Shown here piece by piece: positions 1 through 7,104 of a stretch of DNA of 7,104 nt. The notes under the pieces are model-generated. The model worked only from the letters and a program-made list of their open reading frames with translations. It ran no database searches and was not told the DNA's origin. The DNA lies in NCBI GenBank assembly GCA_946885925.1, contig CAMPHP010000148.1:1-7104 (forward strand), given 5' to 3'. Source of the stretch: an uncultured Litorilinea sp. Its GTDB lineage: Bacteria; Chloroflexota; Anaerolineae; Caldilineales; Caldilineaceae. Every line of letters begins with the position of its first letter. Position 1 is the stretch's first letter. The position numbers and the translations under genes are program-made.

Positions 1-2082
1 CCCAAGCAGATTGTCAGTGTGTCGGCAGCGTTGATTCCCTTCTTGGAGCACGATGACGCGAACCGCGCGTTGATGGGTTCCAACATGCAACGCCAAGCGG
101 TGCCACTGATCCGCCCCGATGCGCCAATCGTGGGCACAGGGGTGGAATTCCAGGCTGCGATTGACTCCGGACAGGTGATTGTTGCCAAGAACGCTGGTGA
201 AGTAGTCAGTGTGACAGGTGACGAGGTGGTGGTGCAAGAGCGTGATGGCACGCGCCGCGTCTACCACCTGCGTAAGTATAATCGCAGCAATCAGAGCACT
301 TGTATTGATCAGCGCCCTTCGGTCTTTAAGGGTGATATTGTAGAGGCTGGAGATGTCCTGGCGGATAGCTCTAGCACAGAAAATGGTGAATTGGCCCTGG
401 GTCAGAACGTGGTGGTCGCCTACCTGAGTTGGGAAGGTGGCAACTTCGAGGACGCGATTTTGGTCTCGGAGCGCTTGGTGCAGGACGACAAGTACACGTC
501 GATCCACATTGAGAAGCATGAGATTGAAGCGCGTGAGACCAAACTGGGTCCAGAAGAAATTACGCGTGACATCCCGAATGTGGGTGAAGACGCCCTCAAG
601 GATTTGGATGAGGATGGTATTATCCGCATCGGCGCAGAAGTAACACCGGGTGATATTCTGGTCGGCAAGATCACACCCAAGGGTGAGACCGAACTGACCC
701 CGGAAGAGAAGCTGCTGCGAGCCATCTTTGGTGAGAAGGCGCGCGAGGTAAAGGATAGCTCGTTGCGTCTGCCTCATGGTGAGCGCGGTAAGGTGGTGGA
801 TGTCAAGGTCTTTGACCGTGACGAACACCGCGACATGGCGGCTGGTGTCGAGAAGATCGTGCGCGTGAGTGTGGCCCAGCGCCGTCGCTTGACCGAGGGC
901 GACAAGATGGCAGGTCGCCACGGCAACAAGGGTGTTATTTCCAAGGTTGTGCCTGTGGAAGATATGCCCTTCTTGGAAGATGGTACGCCGGTTGACATTA
1001 TCCTCAACCCGTTGGGTGTGCCCGGTCGTATGAATATCGGTCAGATCTTGGAAGCACACTTAGGTTGGGCTGCCAGCCGCTTGGGCTTTATGGCCGAGAC
1101 GCCGGTCTTTGACGGTGCAAAAGAGGATGAGATCGAGGCCGAGTTGGTGCGTGCTTGGTTAATTGACCGCTCATGGCAGGATGCAGCGGACAAGGCTTGG
1201 GAGTTGATCAAGCAGGAAGGTCTGTCTGAGGAAGAACTGCTTGATGACGCTGATGCGCGTCGTATCTATCTGGTTAACTGGCTGGAGCCGTTGGGGTATG
1301 ATGCCGAGCGCATCTATCGAGATGAGTTGTATGCTCGCTATGCCTCTTTGCGCGAATGGTTGCGTGAACGTGGTTATGCGCCAGAGATGATCTTGCCCGA
1401 TGCCTATGGCTCACGCCGTACCAGCAAGGAATCGAACGAAGCCACCAAGGAAGTGGCATTGATTGAGTGGATGCGCTATCACGGAGGCAATCCGGATGGT
1501 CTGCACGGGGCAGAATTGGAAGCTGCCGCGCATGAGTTGAGCATGGATACTGGTTGGCCGATGCCCACGACGGGCAAGCAACGCCTGTTCGACGGCAAGA
1601 CGGGTGAACCGTATGACTCTCCGGTGACAATTGGTGTGGTGCAGATGTTGAAGTTGCATCACTTGGTGGAAGACAAAGTCCACGCACGGAGCACTGGCCC
1701 ATACAGCTTGGTCACGCAGCAACCGTTGGGTGGCAAGGCGCAATTCGGCGGTCAACGCTTTGGCGAATTGGAAGTGTGGGCGCTTGAAGCCTATGGCGCG
1801 GAGTATACGCTGCAAGAAATGCTTACCGTCAAGTCTGACGATGTAAGCGGTCGTGTGAAGACCTATGAGGCGATTGTCAAGGGTGAGGAGATCCAAAGCC
1901 CTGGCGTCCCAGAGAGTTTCCGGGTGCTGGTGAAAGAACTCCAGAGCTTGGCGCTCAATATCGAGGTCATCAACGAAAAGAACGAGGTCATCCAGTTTGG
2001 GAAGGAAGACGGCGACGAGCATCTGCCGAAGCTGGGCTTCAGCCTGAACGTACCGGGACCGATGAGTCGCAGCAGCGAATAA
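1..2082 (+). CDS. rpoB: DNA-directed RNA polymerase subunit beta, 3' part (N-terminal half cut off by window edge)
   Basis: Beta subunit of the core RNA polymerase, which with beta' forms the cleft and catalyses templated RNA synthesis. The frame is open from base 1, so the true start lies upstream; 693 residues are visible. Numbering from base 1: residues 12-35 carry [15 protein letters not shown] and MQRQAVP (around E. coli R678); FEDAI at 149-153 includes the acidic pair equivalent to E. coli E813/D814; [20 protein letters not shown] follows at about 225; [10 protein letters not shown] has K302 and K310, equivalent to E. coli K1065 and K1073; H561 in [11 protein letters not shown] corresponds to E. 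coli H1237. The C-terminal [14 protein letters not shown] and [11 protein letters not shown] segments are intact, and the gene ends at TAA 2080-2082. Roughly the first half of the protein, including the main rifampicin-resistance cluster, is outside the window. The one oddity is a large insertion between PVFDGA and LFDGKTGEP, listed separately. Co-transcription with rpoC is expected from order and strand. Confidence 0.98.
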   Translation, partial: PKQIVSVSAALIPFLEHDDANRALMGSNMQRQAVPLIRPDAPIVGTGVEFQAAIDSGQVIVAKNAGEVVSVTGDEVVVQERDGTRRVYHLRKYNRSNQSTCIDQRPSVFKGDIVEAGDVLADSSSTENGELALGQNVVVAYLSWEGGNFEDAILVSERLVQDDKYTSIHIEKHEIEARETKLGPEEITRDIPNVGEDALKDLDEDGIIRIGAEVTPGDILVGKITPKGETELTPEEKLLRAIFGEKAREVKDSSLRLPHGERGKVVDVKVFDRDEHRDMAAGVEKIVRVSVAQRRRLTEGDKMAGRHGNKGVISKVVPVEDMPFLEDGTPVDIILNPLGVPGRMNIGQILEAHLGWAASRLGFMAETPVFDGAKEDEIEAELVRAWLIDRSWQDAADKAWELIKQEGLSEEELLDDADARRIYLVNWLEPLGYDAERIYRDELYARYASLREWLRERGYAPEMILPDAYGSRRTSKESNEATKEVALIEWMRYHGGNPDGLHGAELEAAAHELSMDTGWPMPTTGKQRLFDGKTGEPYDSPVTIGVVQMLKLHHLVEDKVHARSTGPYSLVTQQPLGGKAQFGGQRFGELEVWALEAYGAEYTLQEMLTVKSDDVSGRVKTYEAIVKGEEIQSPGVPESFRVLVKELQSLALNIEVINEKNEVIQFGKEDGDEHLPKLGFSLNVPGPMSRSSE
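1141..1545 (+). other. Lineage-specific insertion in RpoB with degenerate W-x4-G repeats
   Basis: In compact beta subunits such as that of Bacillus (recalled from memory), about 16 residues separate PVFDGAREEDV from LYDGRTGEP. Here the matching anchors [11 protein letters not shown] and LFDGKTGEP are about 150 residues apart, so roughly 135 residues are inserted (about residues 381-515 of the visible protein). The insertion is charged, rich in Trp, Tyr and Leu, and probably helical. It holds a recurring pattern of a bulky residue, four residues, then Gly, usually followed by an aromatic or hydrophobic residue: LIKQEGL (402-408), WLEPLGY (427-433), WLRERGY (453-459) and WMRYHGG (490-496). Spacing between units is 25, 26 and 37 residues. 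The reading frame stays open and codon use looks like the flanks, so this is not a frameshift or a recent mobile insertion. Function is unknown. Confidence 0.8.
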
Positions 2083-2099
2083 CGTGTGCAACGCGAGCC

Positions 2100-2119
2100 C
2101 GTGACATGAAAATGTCACG
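2100..2119 (+). promoter_or_regulatory. Perfect 8-bp hairpin with GAAA loop in the rpoB-rpoC spacer
   Basis: CGTGACAT and ATGTCACG are exact reverse complements separated by GAAA, giving an 8-bp stem capped by a GNRA-type tetraloop, 17 bases after the rpoB stop codon. No U-tract follows, so it is not a classic intrinsic terminator. As RNA it could be a processing or stability element; as DNA the palindrome TGACAT-N4-ATGTCA could be an operator. The structure is plain in the sequence; the role is inferred. Confidence 0.65.
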
Positions 2120-2125
2120 CAAGAG

Positions 2126-2171
2126 GATGCCGGCTGGGGAAACAATGTATCGTTGTGCCCTCAGCCGCATC
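2126..2171 (+). promoter_or_regulatory. Long imperfect hairpin in the rpoB-rpoC spacer
   Basis: Pairing by eye gives four stacked stems: 2126-2130 with 2167-2171 (GATGC/GCATC), 2132-2136 with 2162-2166 (GGCTG/CAGCC), 2137-2139 with 2158-2160 (GGG/CCC), and 2142-2147 with 2151-2156 (ACAATG/CGTTGT, one G-U pair) closed by a 3-base loop. Single-base bulges lie at 2131 and 2161. This makes about 19 pairs in 46 bases, too many to dismiss as chance in a short spacer. The following bases (ACTCATCTTCC) are not a U-run, so termination of the intrinsic type is unlikely. A cleavage site, a protein-binding site or a stability element are the likelier uses. Confidence 0.65.
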
Positions 2172-2194
2172 ACTCATCTTCCGTAGACTGTCCA

Positions 2195-2218
2195 CCTTCT
2201 GTCGCTCGAAAGAGAAGG
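2195..2218 (+). promoter_or_regulatory. Possible hairpin masking the rpoC ribosome-binding site
   Basis: CCTTCT at 2195-2200 is the exact reverse complement of AGAAGG at 2213-2218, which is the Shine-Dalgarno sequence of rpoC. The 6-bp stem with a 12-base loop would hide most of the ribosome-binding site. The stem is short and could easily be opened by ribosomes, so regulation of rpoC translation is a hypothesis, not a demonstrated property. Confidence 0.4.
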
Positions 2219-2219
2219 A
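2213..2219 (+). promoter_or_regulatory. Ribosome-binding site of rpoC
   Basis: AGAAGGA lies 5 bases before ATG 2225-2227. It supports that ATG as the start over the in-frame TTG at 2153. The longer reading would add 24 residues that match nothing in beta' and would begin inside the 2126-2171 hairpin, whereas the ATG gives the family's usual N-terminus ([17 protein letters not shown]). Confidence 0.85.
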
Positions 2220-2224
2220 AACCA

Positions 2225-5200
2225 ATGGAAGTAAAGAATTTTGATGCGATTCGTATTTCGTTGGCCTCGCCGGAAAAGATCCGGGAATGGAGTTATGGTG
2301 AGGTCACAAAGCCTGAAACGATTAATTATAGAACCTTGCGCCCGGAGCGTGATGGTCTCTTCTGCGAACGTATTTTTGGCCCAACCAAAGATTGGGAGTG
2401 TGCCTGTGGTAAGTACAAGCGGGTACGCTATAAGGGAATTGTTTGCGATAAATGTGGTGTAGAGGTTGCGCCTAGCCGCGTGCGCCGCGAGCGCATGGGG
2501 CACATCGAACTGGCCTCACCCGTCAGCCATATCTGGTATGTCAAGGGTGTACCAAGCCGGTTGGGGTTGCTGCTCAACATCAGCCCGCGTCATCTGGAGC
2601 GGGTATTATACTTTGCACAATATATCGTCACCAACGTCAACGAGGATGCGCGGAGCCGCGCCATTCAGCGCCACGAGCGTGAATTGGCGATGCGTCTGAG
2701 CCGTATTGACAACGAAGTTGCCGATACGATGGGGAGCCTGGAAAGCAGGTTGGAGGCTGCCCTCAACGCTTTGGACGAGGAAGAAGAAGCGCAGATTCGT
2801 GAGTTGGACGAGCGAATCAATGAAGAATCGTCCAAGGTCATTGCCGAGGCGCAGACACTGCAAACATGGCTTTCGACCCGCGTAGGTCAAAAGGCCACAG
2901 AAGCCAAGAAACTATCCTGGTCGGATCAACCCGTCTTCCAGGTTGGTGAAGTGATCTCGCGCGACCATGACATTATTATTAACGACTTGGTGCAAGAGCG
3001 GCTCAATGAGCTCCAGCACCAGTCAGATGAACAAAAGACCGACATCCGCATGATGATGGGTGCCCGGCGCGAGCATGTGCGCCGCGACTTGGGCGCACAG
3101 TTGGATGAGATGCGCGCGAGCATTGAGGAGAAGAAAGAGCGCATTCGCCAGAACATGGAGCGCGATCTGGAAGAACTCAAGACGCTGGAAGAGCGGATGT
3201 TGCTGACTGAAACTCGCTACCGTGAACTCGCCGACAAGTGGGGCAATGTCTTCACAGGAGGCATGGGTGCGGAAGCTGTGCGCGATATTGTGGCGAAGGT
3301 AGACTTGGACAAGCTGACCAAGGAACTGCGCCGCGAGATTCGTACAACCCGTAGCAAGCAGCGCCGCAAGAAGGCTGCCAAGCGGCTGCGTGTGGTGGAA
3401 AATTTCCGCAAGAGTGGTTTCCGCGCCGATGGCAACCATGCCGAGCCAAATCGTCCTGAGTGGATGATTATGACTGCTCTGCCGGTCATCCCACCCGACC
3501 TGCGCCCGATGGTGCAGTTGGATGGTGGCCGCTTTGCCACGTCGGACTTGAATGATCTTTATCGCCGAGTGATCAACCGCAACAACCGCCTGCGCCGTTT
3601 GATGGAGTTGGGTGCGCCGGATGTGATTGTGCGCAACGAAAAGCGCATGTTGCAAGAAGCGGTGGATAGCTTGGTGGACAATGGGCGGCGCGGTCGTGCG
3701 GTGAGCCGCAGTGGCAAGCGCAAGCTCAAGAGCCTGAGTGACTTGCTCAAGGGCAAGCAGGGGCGCTTCCGTCGCAACCTGTTGGGCAAGCGCGTGGACT
3801 ACTCCGGGCGTTCTGTGATCGTGATTGGGCCGACACTCAAGCTCTATCAGTGTGGTCTGCCCAAGAAGATGGCGCTGGAGTTATTCAAGCCCTTTGTAAT
3901 GCGCCGCTTGGTGGAAGAAAACTTTGCACACAACATCAAGAGCGCCAAGCGCATGGTGGATCGCTTCAGCCCCGAAGTCTGGGATGTGCTGGAGGAGATC
4001 TGTCACGAGCGGCCTGTTCTGTTGAACCGTGCGCCGACACTGCACCGCTTGGGTATTCAAGCCTTTGAGGTGGTGCTGGTGGAAGGCAGTGCGATTAACC
4101 TGCACCCGTTGACTTGTGCAGCATTTAATGCTGACTTTGACGGTGACCAAATGGCCGTACACGTTCCTTTGAGTGAGCAGGCTGTACGAGAGGCGCGCGA
4201 GCTGATGCTGGCAAGTCACAACTTGCTCAAGCCCAGCAGTGGTGATCCCATTGTCGGTCCTTCCAAGGACATGGTGATGGGTGTCTATTACCTAACGGTG
4301 GTGGAACCACGCCGCAAGCCGCACACGTCGCCTTATACCAATGGCAACGGAGCTAGTAACGGCAATGGCACTGGCGAGAGCGAGTCATATCTGCCCACCT
4401 TTGCCACCATGGACGAGGCTGAATATGCCTATGACATGGGCGTTATCAAACTGCGCGAGCCGATCCGTGTCTGGTTCACCAGTTCGTATGACCAAATGCC
4501 GATTTCTGACCTGCTGCAAGGCTCGGAGGTGATGGCACCGAAGGGTGAAGATGTGGGTCTCAGCGAGCAAGCTGTTGAGGCACTCGAAGGCATTGGCATC
4601 ACGAATGTGGGCCAGTTGATGGATTACTATGCCCGCGGTGAGGCCGAGTTGAGCAAGGCTCTTGCTGGTAATGAGGCGATTGTTAATGAGACGCGCGAGG
4701 CGTTGCGTGTGCTGGGGCTGTTAGGGGCGGAGTGGCCTACTGACCGCCTAATCACTACAACCGTTGGGCGCATTATCTTCAATCGTCACCTGCCCGAACC
4801 ATTGTGGTATGTGAACGATGTTTTGGACCGCAAGGGTGTAGATGCTGTCGTTGCCCGCTGCTATAAGCACCTGGGTCGTGATGTTACCGCCGAGGTGGTG
4901 GACAACATCAAGGACATGGGCTTTAAGTATGCGACGCGATCCGGCATCACGATTGCCGTTAGCGATATTCAGGTGCCGGAGGAAAAGGCTGACATTCTGG
5001 ACCGCACAACGCGAGAGGTCGAACTTTCCGAGCAACAATATCGCCGTGGTTTGATCACTGCGGAAGAGCAATATAACAAGATCGTTGAACTGTGGACGCG
5101 TGCCACAGATGAAGTGACCGATGCTGTGAAGGCAAAGCTCAGCCCTGTACATGGGTTGGGTGCTATGGCGCAATCGGGTGCAACGAAGGGTGGTATCAAT

Positions 5201-7048
5201 CCCATCCGCCAGTTGGCTGGTATGCGTGGTTTGATGGCTGACCCCAATGGGCGCATTATCCCGCTGCCAATTCGCTCGAACTTCCGCGAAGGCTTGACGG
5301 CACTGGAATACTTCCTGAGCACCCACGGTGCCCGTAAGGGTTTGGCCGATACGGCGTTGCGTACTGCTGACGCTGGTTACTTGACCCGTCGTTTGGTTGA
5401 CGTGGCGCAGGATGTGATTATCACCGAGGAGGACTGTGGTACGGCTACAGGCATCTGGATTGAGGCTGCTCATGCCAAGAACGTGGGCCAGACCTTCCAA
5501 GATCGCATTACGGGTCGCTTCCTAGCGGGTGATGTTACGGATCCAAAAACTGGTGAACTGCTGTTGCCTGCTAATGCACTGTTGAATGAGGCGGCGCTGG
5601 CAACTCTGGCTCGCCATGATGTCAAGCGTGCATTTGTTCGTAGTGCTTTGACTTGTGAATCGCGCTTTGGTCTGTGCCAAAAGTGTTATGGTGAAGACTT
5701 GGCTCGCGGTGGTATCATCGGTATGGGTGAAGCTGTCGGTATTATCGCTGCACAATCCATCGGTGAACCGGGTACCCAGTTGACATTGCGTACCTTCCAT
5801 ACAGGTGGTGTGGCTGGTGCAGATGATATCACGCAGGGTCTACCTCGTGTCGAGGAGTTGTTCGAGGCACGTAATCCCAAGGGTGAAGCTGTCATCGCTG
5901 AGATGGACGGTTTGGTAGATATCTACTGGGAGGGTGAGGTGCGTATGCTCAAGGTGAGCAACACCGAACTCAAAACCCGCACAGTGGAAATACCTGCCGG
6001 TTATCAGTTGTTGGTGAGCGATGGCGACCGTGTCCAAGAAGATACCGTGATTGCCTTGCCACCGGGAGTCGAGCCATCAGCAATCCAAGCGGCTGCATTG
6101 GCCGCGGAGGATGGCGAAGAGCCTGAGAGCATTGGGATTGTCGCCGGAATGGGTGGCGAGATCTTCCTAGAGGTTACGGACGAAGGAAACGTGATTGCCA
6201 CGATCCGGCGTGAAGAGACCAATGTGTGGGAAGTGGACATCCCAGCTAATGCCCGCCTGCGTGTCGAAAAGGGCGCAGAGGTCAAGGCAGGGGATCAACT
6301 TACCGAAGGTGCAAAGAATCCGAAGGAGATTCTGCGTATCCAGGGCCGCGAGGCGTGTCAGATCTATCTGCTCGAAGAAGTGCAGAAGGTCTATCGCAGC
6401 CAGGGTGTAGGTATCCATGACAAGCACATCGAGGTTGTGTTGCGCCAGTTGTTGCGCCGGATCATGATCCGTGCAACAGGCGACACGGACTTGCTGCCAG
6501 GGGAATTGGTAGACCGCTTTGTCTTTGAAGACATCAACGATGAGGTGGTGGCACGCGGCGGCAAACCCGCACGTGGTGAGCCGGTTGTCCTGGGTCTGAC
6601 CAAGGCTGCACTCAACACCGAGAGCTTCCTGGCAGCAGCAAGCTTCCAAGAGACCACTCGTGTTCTGACCGAGGCCGCCATTCGCGGCCAGCAAGATGAC
6701 TTGCGCGGCCTGAAGGAGAATGTCATCATCGGTAAGCTGATTCCGGTTGGTACTGGCTTCTATACTCGTGCCGAGCGCAAGAAGGCGGCACAGATGAAGA
6801 TGGCCCCGGATAGCGAACTCTATGAGTTGACCGAGGATGATGTGGATCTGGAGATGGACATGGAGATGGACGACCTAGACTTTGCCGATCTGGATATTAG
6901 TGATATGTCCGGTGTGACAGAGTTGGGGATGGATTCTCTCGATGGTGATCTCGCTGGTCTGGATGAGGAGGAGGACGAGGACTTGGAACTCGACTTTGAA
7001 TCATTCGATGACAATGACAATGATGAGATTGATGTAGATCTAGGCTAA
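2225..7048 (+). CDS. rpoC: DNA-directed RNA polymerase subunit beta' (complete, 1607 aa, with several insertions)
   Basis: Catalytic beta' subunit of RNA polymerase. In order: N-terminal zinc site C59, C61, C74, C77; clamp helices about 440-486; rudder and switch region about 490-530 ([19 protein letters not shown]); active-site NADFDGD 635-641, whose D637, D639 and D641 bind the catalytic Mg; second zinc site C1071, C1144, C1151, C1154, with E. coli-like spacing; bridge helix about 1021-1052; trigger loop around LRTFH 1188-1192, lacking the large proteobacterial insertion; C-terminal core ending near VGTGFY 1508-1513. B. subtilis beta' is about 1200 residues and E. coli's about 1400. The extra length comes from a clamp coiled coil (about 141-325), a helical domain with a Asn/Gly linker (700-834), a duplicated barrel-like unit (1226-1362) and an acidic tail (1537-1607). 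It starts 142 bases after rpoB and is probably in the same transcript. All metal-binding residues are present, so the enzyme should be functional. Confidence 0.99.
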   Translation: MEVKNFDAIRISLASPEKIREWSYGEVTKPETINYRTLRPERDGLFCERIFGPTKDWECACGKYKRVRYKGIVCDKCGVEVAPSRVRRERMGHIELASPVSHIWYVKGVPSRLGLLLNISPRHLERVLYFAQYIVTNVNEDARSRAIQRHERELAMRLSRIDNEVADTMGSLESRLEAALNALDEEEEAQIRELDERINEESSKVIAEAQTLQTWLSTRVGQKATEAKKLSWSDQPVFQVGEVISRDHDIIINDLVQERLNELQHQSDEQKTDIRMMMGARREHVRRDLGAQLDEMRASIEEKKERIRQNMERDLEELKTLEERMLLTETRYRELADKWGNVFTGGMGAEAVRDIVAKVDLDKLTKELRREIRTTRSKQRRKKAAKRLRVVENFRKSGFRADGNHAEPNRPEWMIMTALPVIPPDLRPMVQLDGGRFATSDLNDLYRRVINRNNRLRRLMELGAPDVIVRNEKRMLQEAVDSLVDNGRRGRAVSRSGKRKLKSLSDLLKGKQGRFRRNLLGKRVDYSGRSVIVIGPTLKLYQCGLPKKMALELFKPFVMRRLVEENFAHNIKSAKRMVDRFSPEVWDVLEEICHERPVLLNRAPTLHRLGIQAFEVVLVEGSAINLHPLTCAAFNADFDGDQMAVHVPLSEQAVREARELMLASHNLLKPSSGDPIVGPSKDMVMGVYYLTVVEPRRKPHTSPYTNGNGASNGNGTGESESYLPTFATMDEAEYAYDMGVIKLREPIRVWFTSSYDQMPISDLLQGSEVMAPKGEDVGLSEQAVEALEGIGITNVGQLMDYYARGEAELSKALAGNEAIVNETREALRVLGLLGAEWPTDRLITTTVGRIIFNRHLPEPLWYVNDVLDRKGVDAVVARCYKHLGRDVTAEVVDNIKDMGFKYATRSGITIAVSDIQVPEEKADILDRTTREVELSEQQYRRGLITAEEQYNKIVELWTRATDEVTDAVKAKLSPVHGLGAMAQSGATKGGINPIRQLAGMRGLMADPNGRIIPLPIRSNFREGLTALEYFLSTHGARKGLADTALRTADAGYLTRRLVDVAQDVIITEEDCGTATGIWIEAAHAKNVGQTFQDRITGRFLAGDVTDPKTGELLLPANALLNEAALATLARHDVKRAFVRSALTCESRFGLCQKCYGEDLARGGIIGMGEAVGIIAAQSIGEPGTQLTLRTFHTGGVAGADDITQGLPRVEELFEARNPKGEAVIAEMDGLVDIYWEGEVRMLKVSNTELKTRTVEIPAGYQLLVSDGDRVQEDTVIALPPGVEPSAIQAAALAAEDGEEPESIGIVAGMGGEIFLEVTDEGNVIATIRREETNVWEVDIPANARLRVEKGAEVKAGDQLTEGAKNPKEILRIQGREACQIYLLEEVQKVYRSQGVGIHDKHIEVVLRQLLRRIMIRATGDTDLLPGELVDRFVFEDINDEVVARGGKPARGEPVVLGLTKAALNTESFLAAASFQETTRVLTEAAIRGQQDDLRGLKENVIIGKLIPVGTGFYTRAERKKAAQMKMAPDSELYELTEDDVDLEMDMEMDDLDFADLDISDMSGVTELGMDSLDGDLAGLDEEEDEDLELDFESFDDNDNDEIDVDLG
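2645..3199 (+). other. Coiled-coil insertion in the beta' clamp
   Basis: Between [10 protein letters not shown] (127-136) and LTETRY (327-332), E. coli beta' has under 20 residues while this protein has about 190. Residues about 142-231 and 255-327 are Glu/Arg/Lys-rich, with Leu, Ile or Val roughly every three to four positions (for example L158, I161, V165, L172, L176, L183, L194, I198), as in long helices. A less charged stretch at 232-254 ([16 protein letters not shown] at its start) separates them. This suggests an antiparallel coiled-coil hairpin with a small tip. The position appears to match that of the non-conserved clamp domain of Thermus beta', but the sequence type differs. Confidence 0.8.
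4340..4375 (+). repeat. Asn/Gly low-complexity linker in beta'
   Basis: Residues 706-717 read [12 protein letters not shown], two imperfect copies of a six-residue unit encoded by AAT/AAC and GGC/GGA codons. It is almost certainly a flexible surface loop. It sits after VVEPRRKP, where other beta' proteins have a short turn, and comes shortly before the inserted helical domain. Confidence 0.7.
4559..4726 (+). other. Inserted small helical domain resembling the RpoA C-terminal domain (HhH type)
   Basis: Residues 779-834 have no counterpart in E. coli or Bacillus beta'. Their pattern LSxxAxxxLxxxGIxxVGxL, then ExELxK, then ExxxxLxxLGL, follows the C-terminal domain of the alpha subunit. Against the E. 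coli alpha sequence recalled from memory, the two halves align without gaps over 21 and 27 positions, with one 3-residue length difference between them and about a quarter identity. The alpha DNA-contact residues are not kept: R265 corresponds to Q782, N268 to E785, G296 to N816 and K298 to A818. If related, it more likely binds protein than UP-element DNA. A generic helix-hairpin-helix domain is the main alternative. Confidence 0.5.
5900..6310 (+). repeat. Probable tandem duplication of a barrel-like unit in beta' after the trigger loop
   Basis: Compact beta' proteins have one beta-rich unit between EARNPKG and LTEGxxxPKE. Here there appear to be two: residues 1226-1281 ([10 protein letters not shown] to [12 protein letters not shown]) and 1308-1362 ([10 protein letters not shown] to [10 protein letters not shown]), joined by an Ala/Glu-rich linker at 1282-1307. 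The clearest match is [17 protein letters not shown] against [17 protein letters not shown], sharing V, IPA, L, V, G and V at the same spacing. The second copy joins the conserved downstream core. Resemblance to sandwich-barrel hybrid motifs, which are common in polymerase insertions, is an inference. Confidence 0.6.
6833..7045 (+). other. Hyper-acidic C-terminal tail of beta'
   Basis: Residues 1537-1607, after the conserved core and a short basic patch ([17 protein letters not shown] region, 1515-1526), contain 34 Asp or Glu in 71 positions and no Lys, Arg or His. Interspersed Leu, Met and Phe occur in a regular D-L/D-F/D-M rhythm. The coding DNA contains the direct repeat GAGATGGAC at 6851-6859 and 6863-6871, hinting at growth by short duplications. 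The tail is probably disordered. It is reminiscent in composition of the acidic tail of the Firmicutes delta subunit (RpoE), but homology is not claimed. Confidence 0.85.
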
Positions 7049-7104
7049 TTGATAGGTCGTATGGACTTCGTTGAAATCTTTCTCGAAGCCTAGAGCTTCA
7101 AGGA
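7049..7104. other. Non-coding sequence after rpoC, cut by window edge
   Basis: Fifty-six bases with no recognisable gene. Two weak overlapping inverted repeats are visible: CTTCG 7066-7070 with CGAAG 7084-7088, and GAAGC 7085-7089 with GCTTC 7095-7099 (5-base loop). No U-tract is seen before the window ends, so a terminator cannot be called. Confidence 0.4.

Noticed and set aside
1141..1545. Intein or frameshift in rpoB
   Set aside because: The insertion stays in frame, has no intein splice motifs (no Cys/Ser start with terminal His-Asn), and its codon use matches the flanks.
1411..2145. Antisense open frame of 244 codons opposite the rpoB end
   Set aside because: It lies almost wholly against a highly conserved part of rpoB, resembles no family I know, and has the composition expected of a reverse shadow.
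2100..2171. Intrinsic terminator between rpoB and rpoC
   Set aside because: Both hairpins lack a following U-tract, and termination here would starve the cell of beta'.
2153..2190. Internal promoter before rpoC
   Set aside because: TTGTGC at 2153 is the only -35-like hexamer I saw, and no TATAAT-like box occurs 16-18 bases downstream.
2153..2224. Upstream extension of rpoC from TTG 2153
   Set aside because: The 24 extra residues match nothing in beta', the codon lies inside a stable hairpin, and ATG 2225 has a good ribosome-binding site and the standard N-terminus.
3023..3655. Antisense open frame of 210 codons opposite rpoC
   Set aside because: Shadow of the coiled coil and clamp-helix coding region; no recognisable domain.
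4748..5500. Antisense open frame of 250 codons opposite rpoC
   Set aside because: It is opposite the bridge-helix region, whose protein sequence is strongly constrained; the opposite frame is open by codon bias, with no ribosome-binding or family evidence.
7061..7093. Ten-codon open frame ATGGACTTC... after rpoC
   Set aside because: Too short, with no ribosome-binding site; it overlaps weak inverted repeats and is most likely chance.

Overview
The window is a housekeeping transcription locus: the 3' half of rpoB (beta subunit of RNA polymerase), a 142-base spacer, a complete rpoC (beta' subunit), and 56 bases of trailing non-coding DNA. All genes read left to right. Conserved catalytic motifs identify both genes clearly. 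I see no tRNA, rRNA, CRISPR, insertion sequence, intein or prophage signal.

Likely source: a bacterium with split rpoB and rpoC genes, no insertion in the beta' trigger loop (unlike Proteobacteria), a long coiled-coil insertion in the beta' clamp, and a moderate G+C content (mid-50s per cent by eye). Chloroflexota (Anaerolineae/Caldilineae-like) is my best guess. It rests on general resemblance and is not proven by the sequence.

Layout: 1-2082 is rpoB without its N-terminal half. The rifampicin-binding region lies upstream and is absent, while the triphosphate- and primer-contacting lysines and the C-terminal clamp segment are present. It carries an insertion of about 135 residues containing degenerate W-x4-G repeats. 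2083-2224 is the spacer, which can fold into three successive hairpins; the last would cover the rpoC ribosome-binding site. 2225-7048 is rpoC (1607 residues, several hundred longer than a minimal beta'). 7049-7104 holds only weak inverted repeats.

The two products form the two pincers and the active site of the same enzyme: beta supplies the substrate-contacting lysines, and beta' supplies the Mg-binding NADFDGD loop, bridge helix and trigger loop. The catalytic core is ordinary. What is unusual lies in lineage-specific additions: the RpoB repeat insertion, a clamp coiled coil, a small helical domain in beta' whose pattern resembles the RpoA C-terminal domain with its DNA-contacting residues lost, a probable duplication of a barrel domain after the trigger loop, and a 71-residue C-terminal tail with 34 acidic and no basic residues. 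I do not see a separate new system; these polymerase additions and the structured spacer are the points worth a second look.
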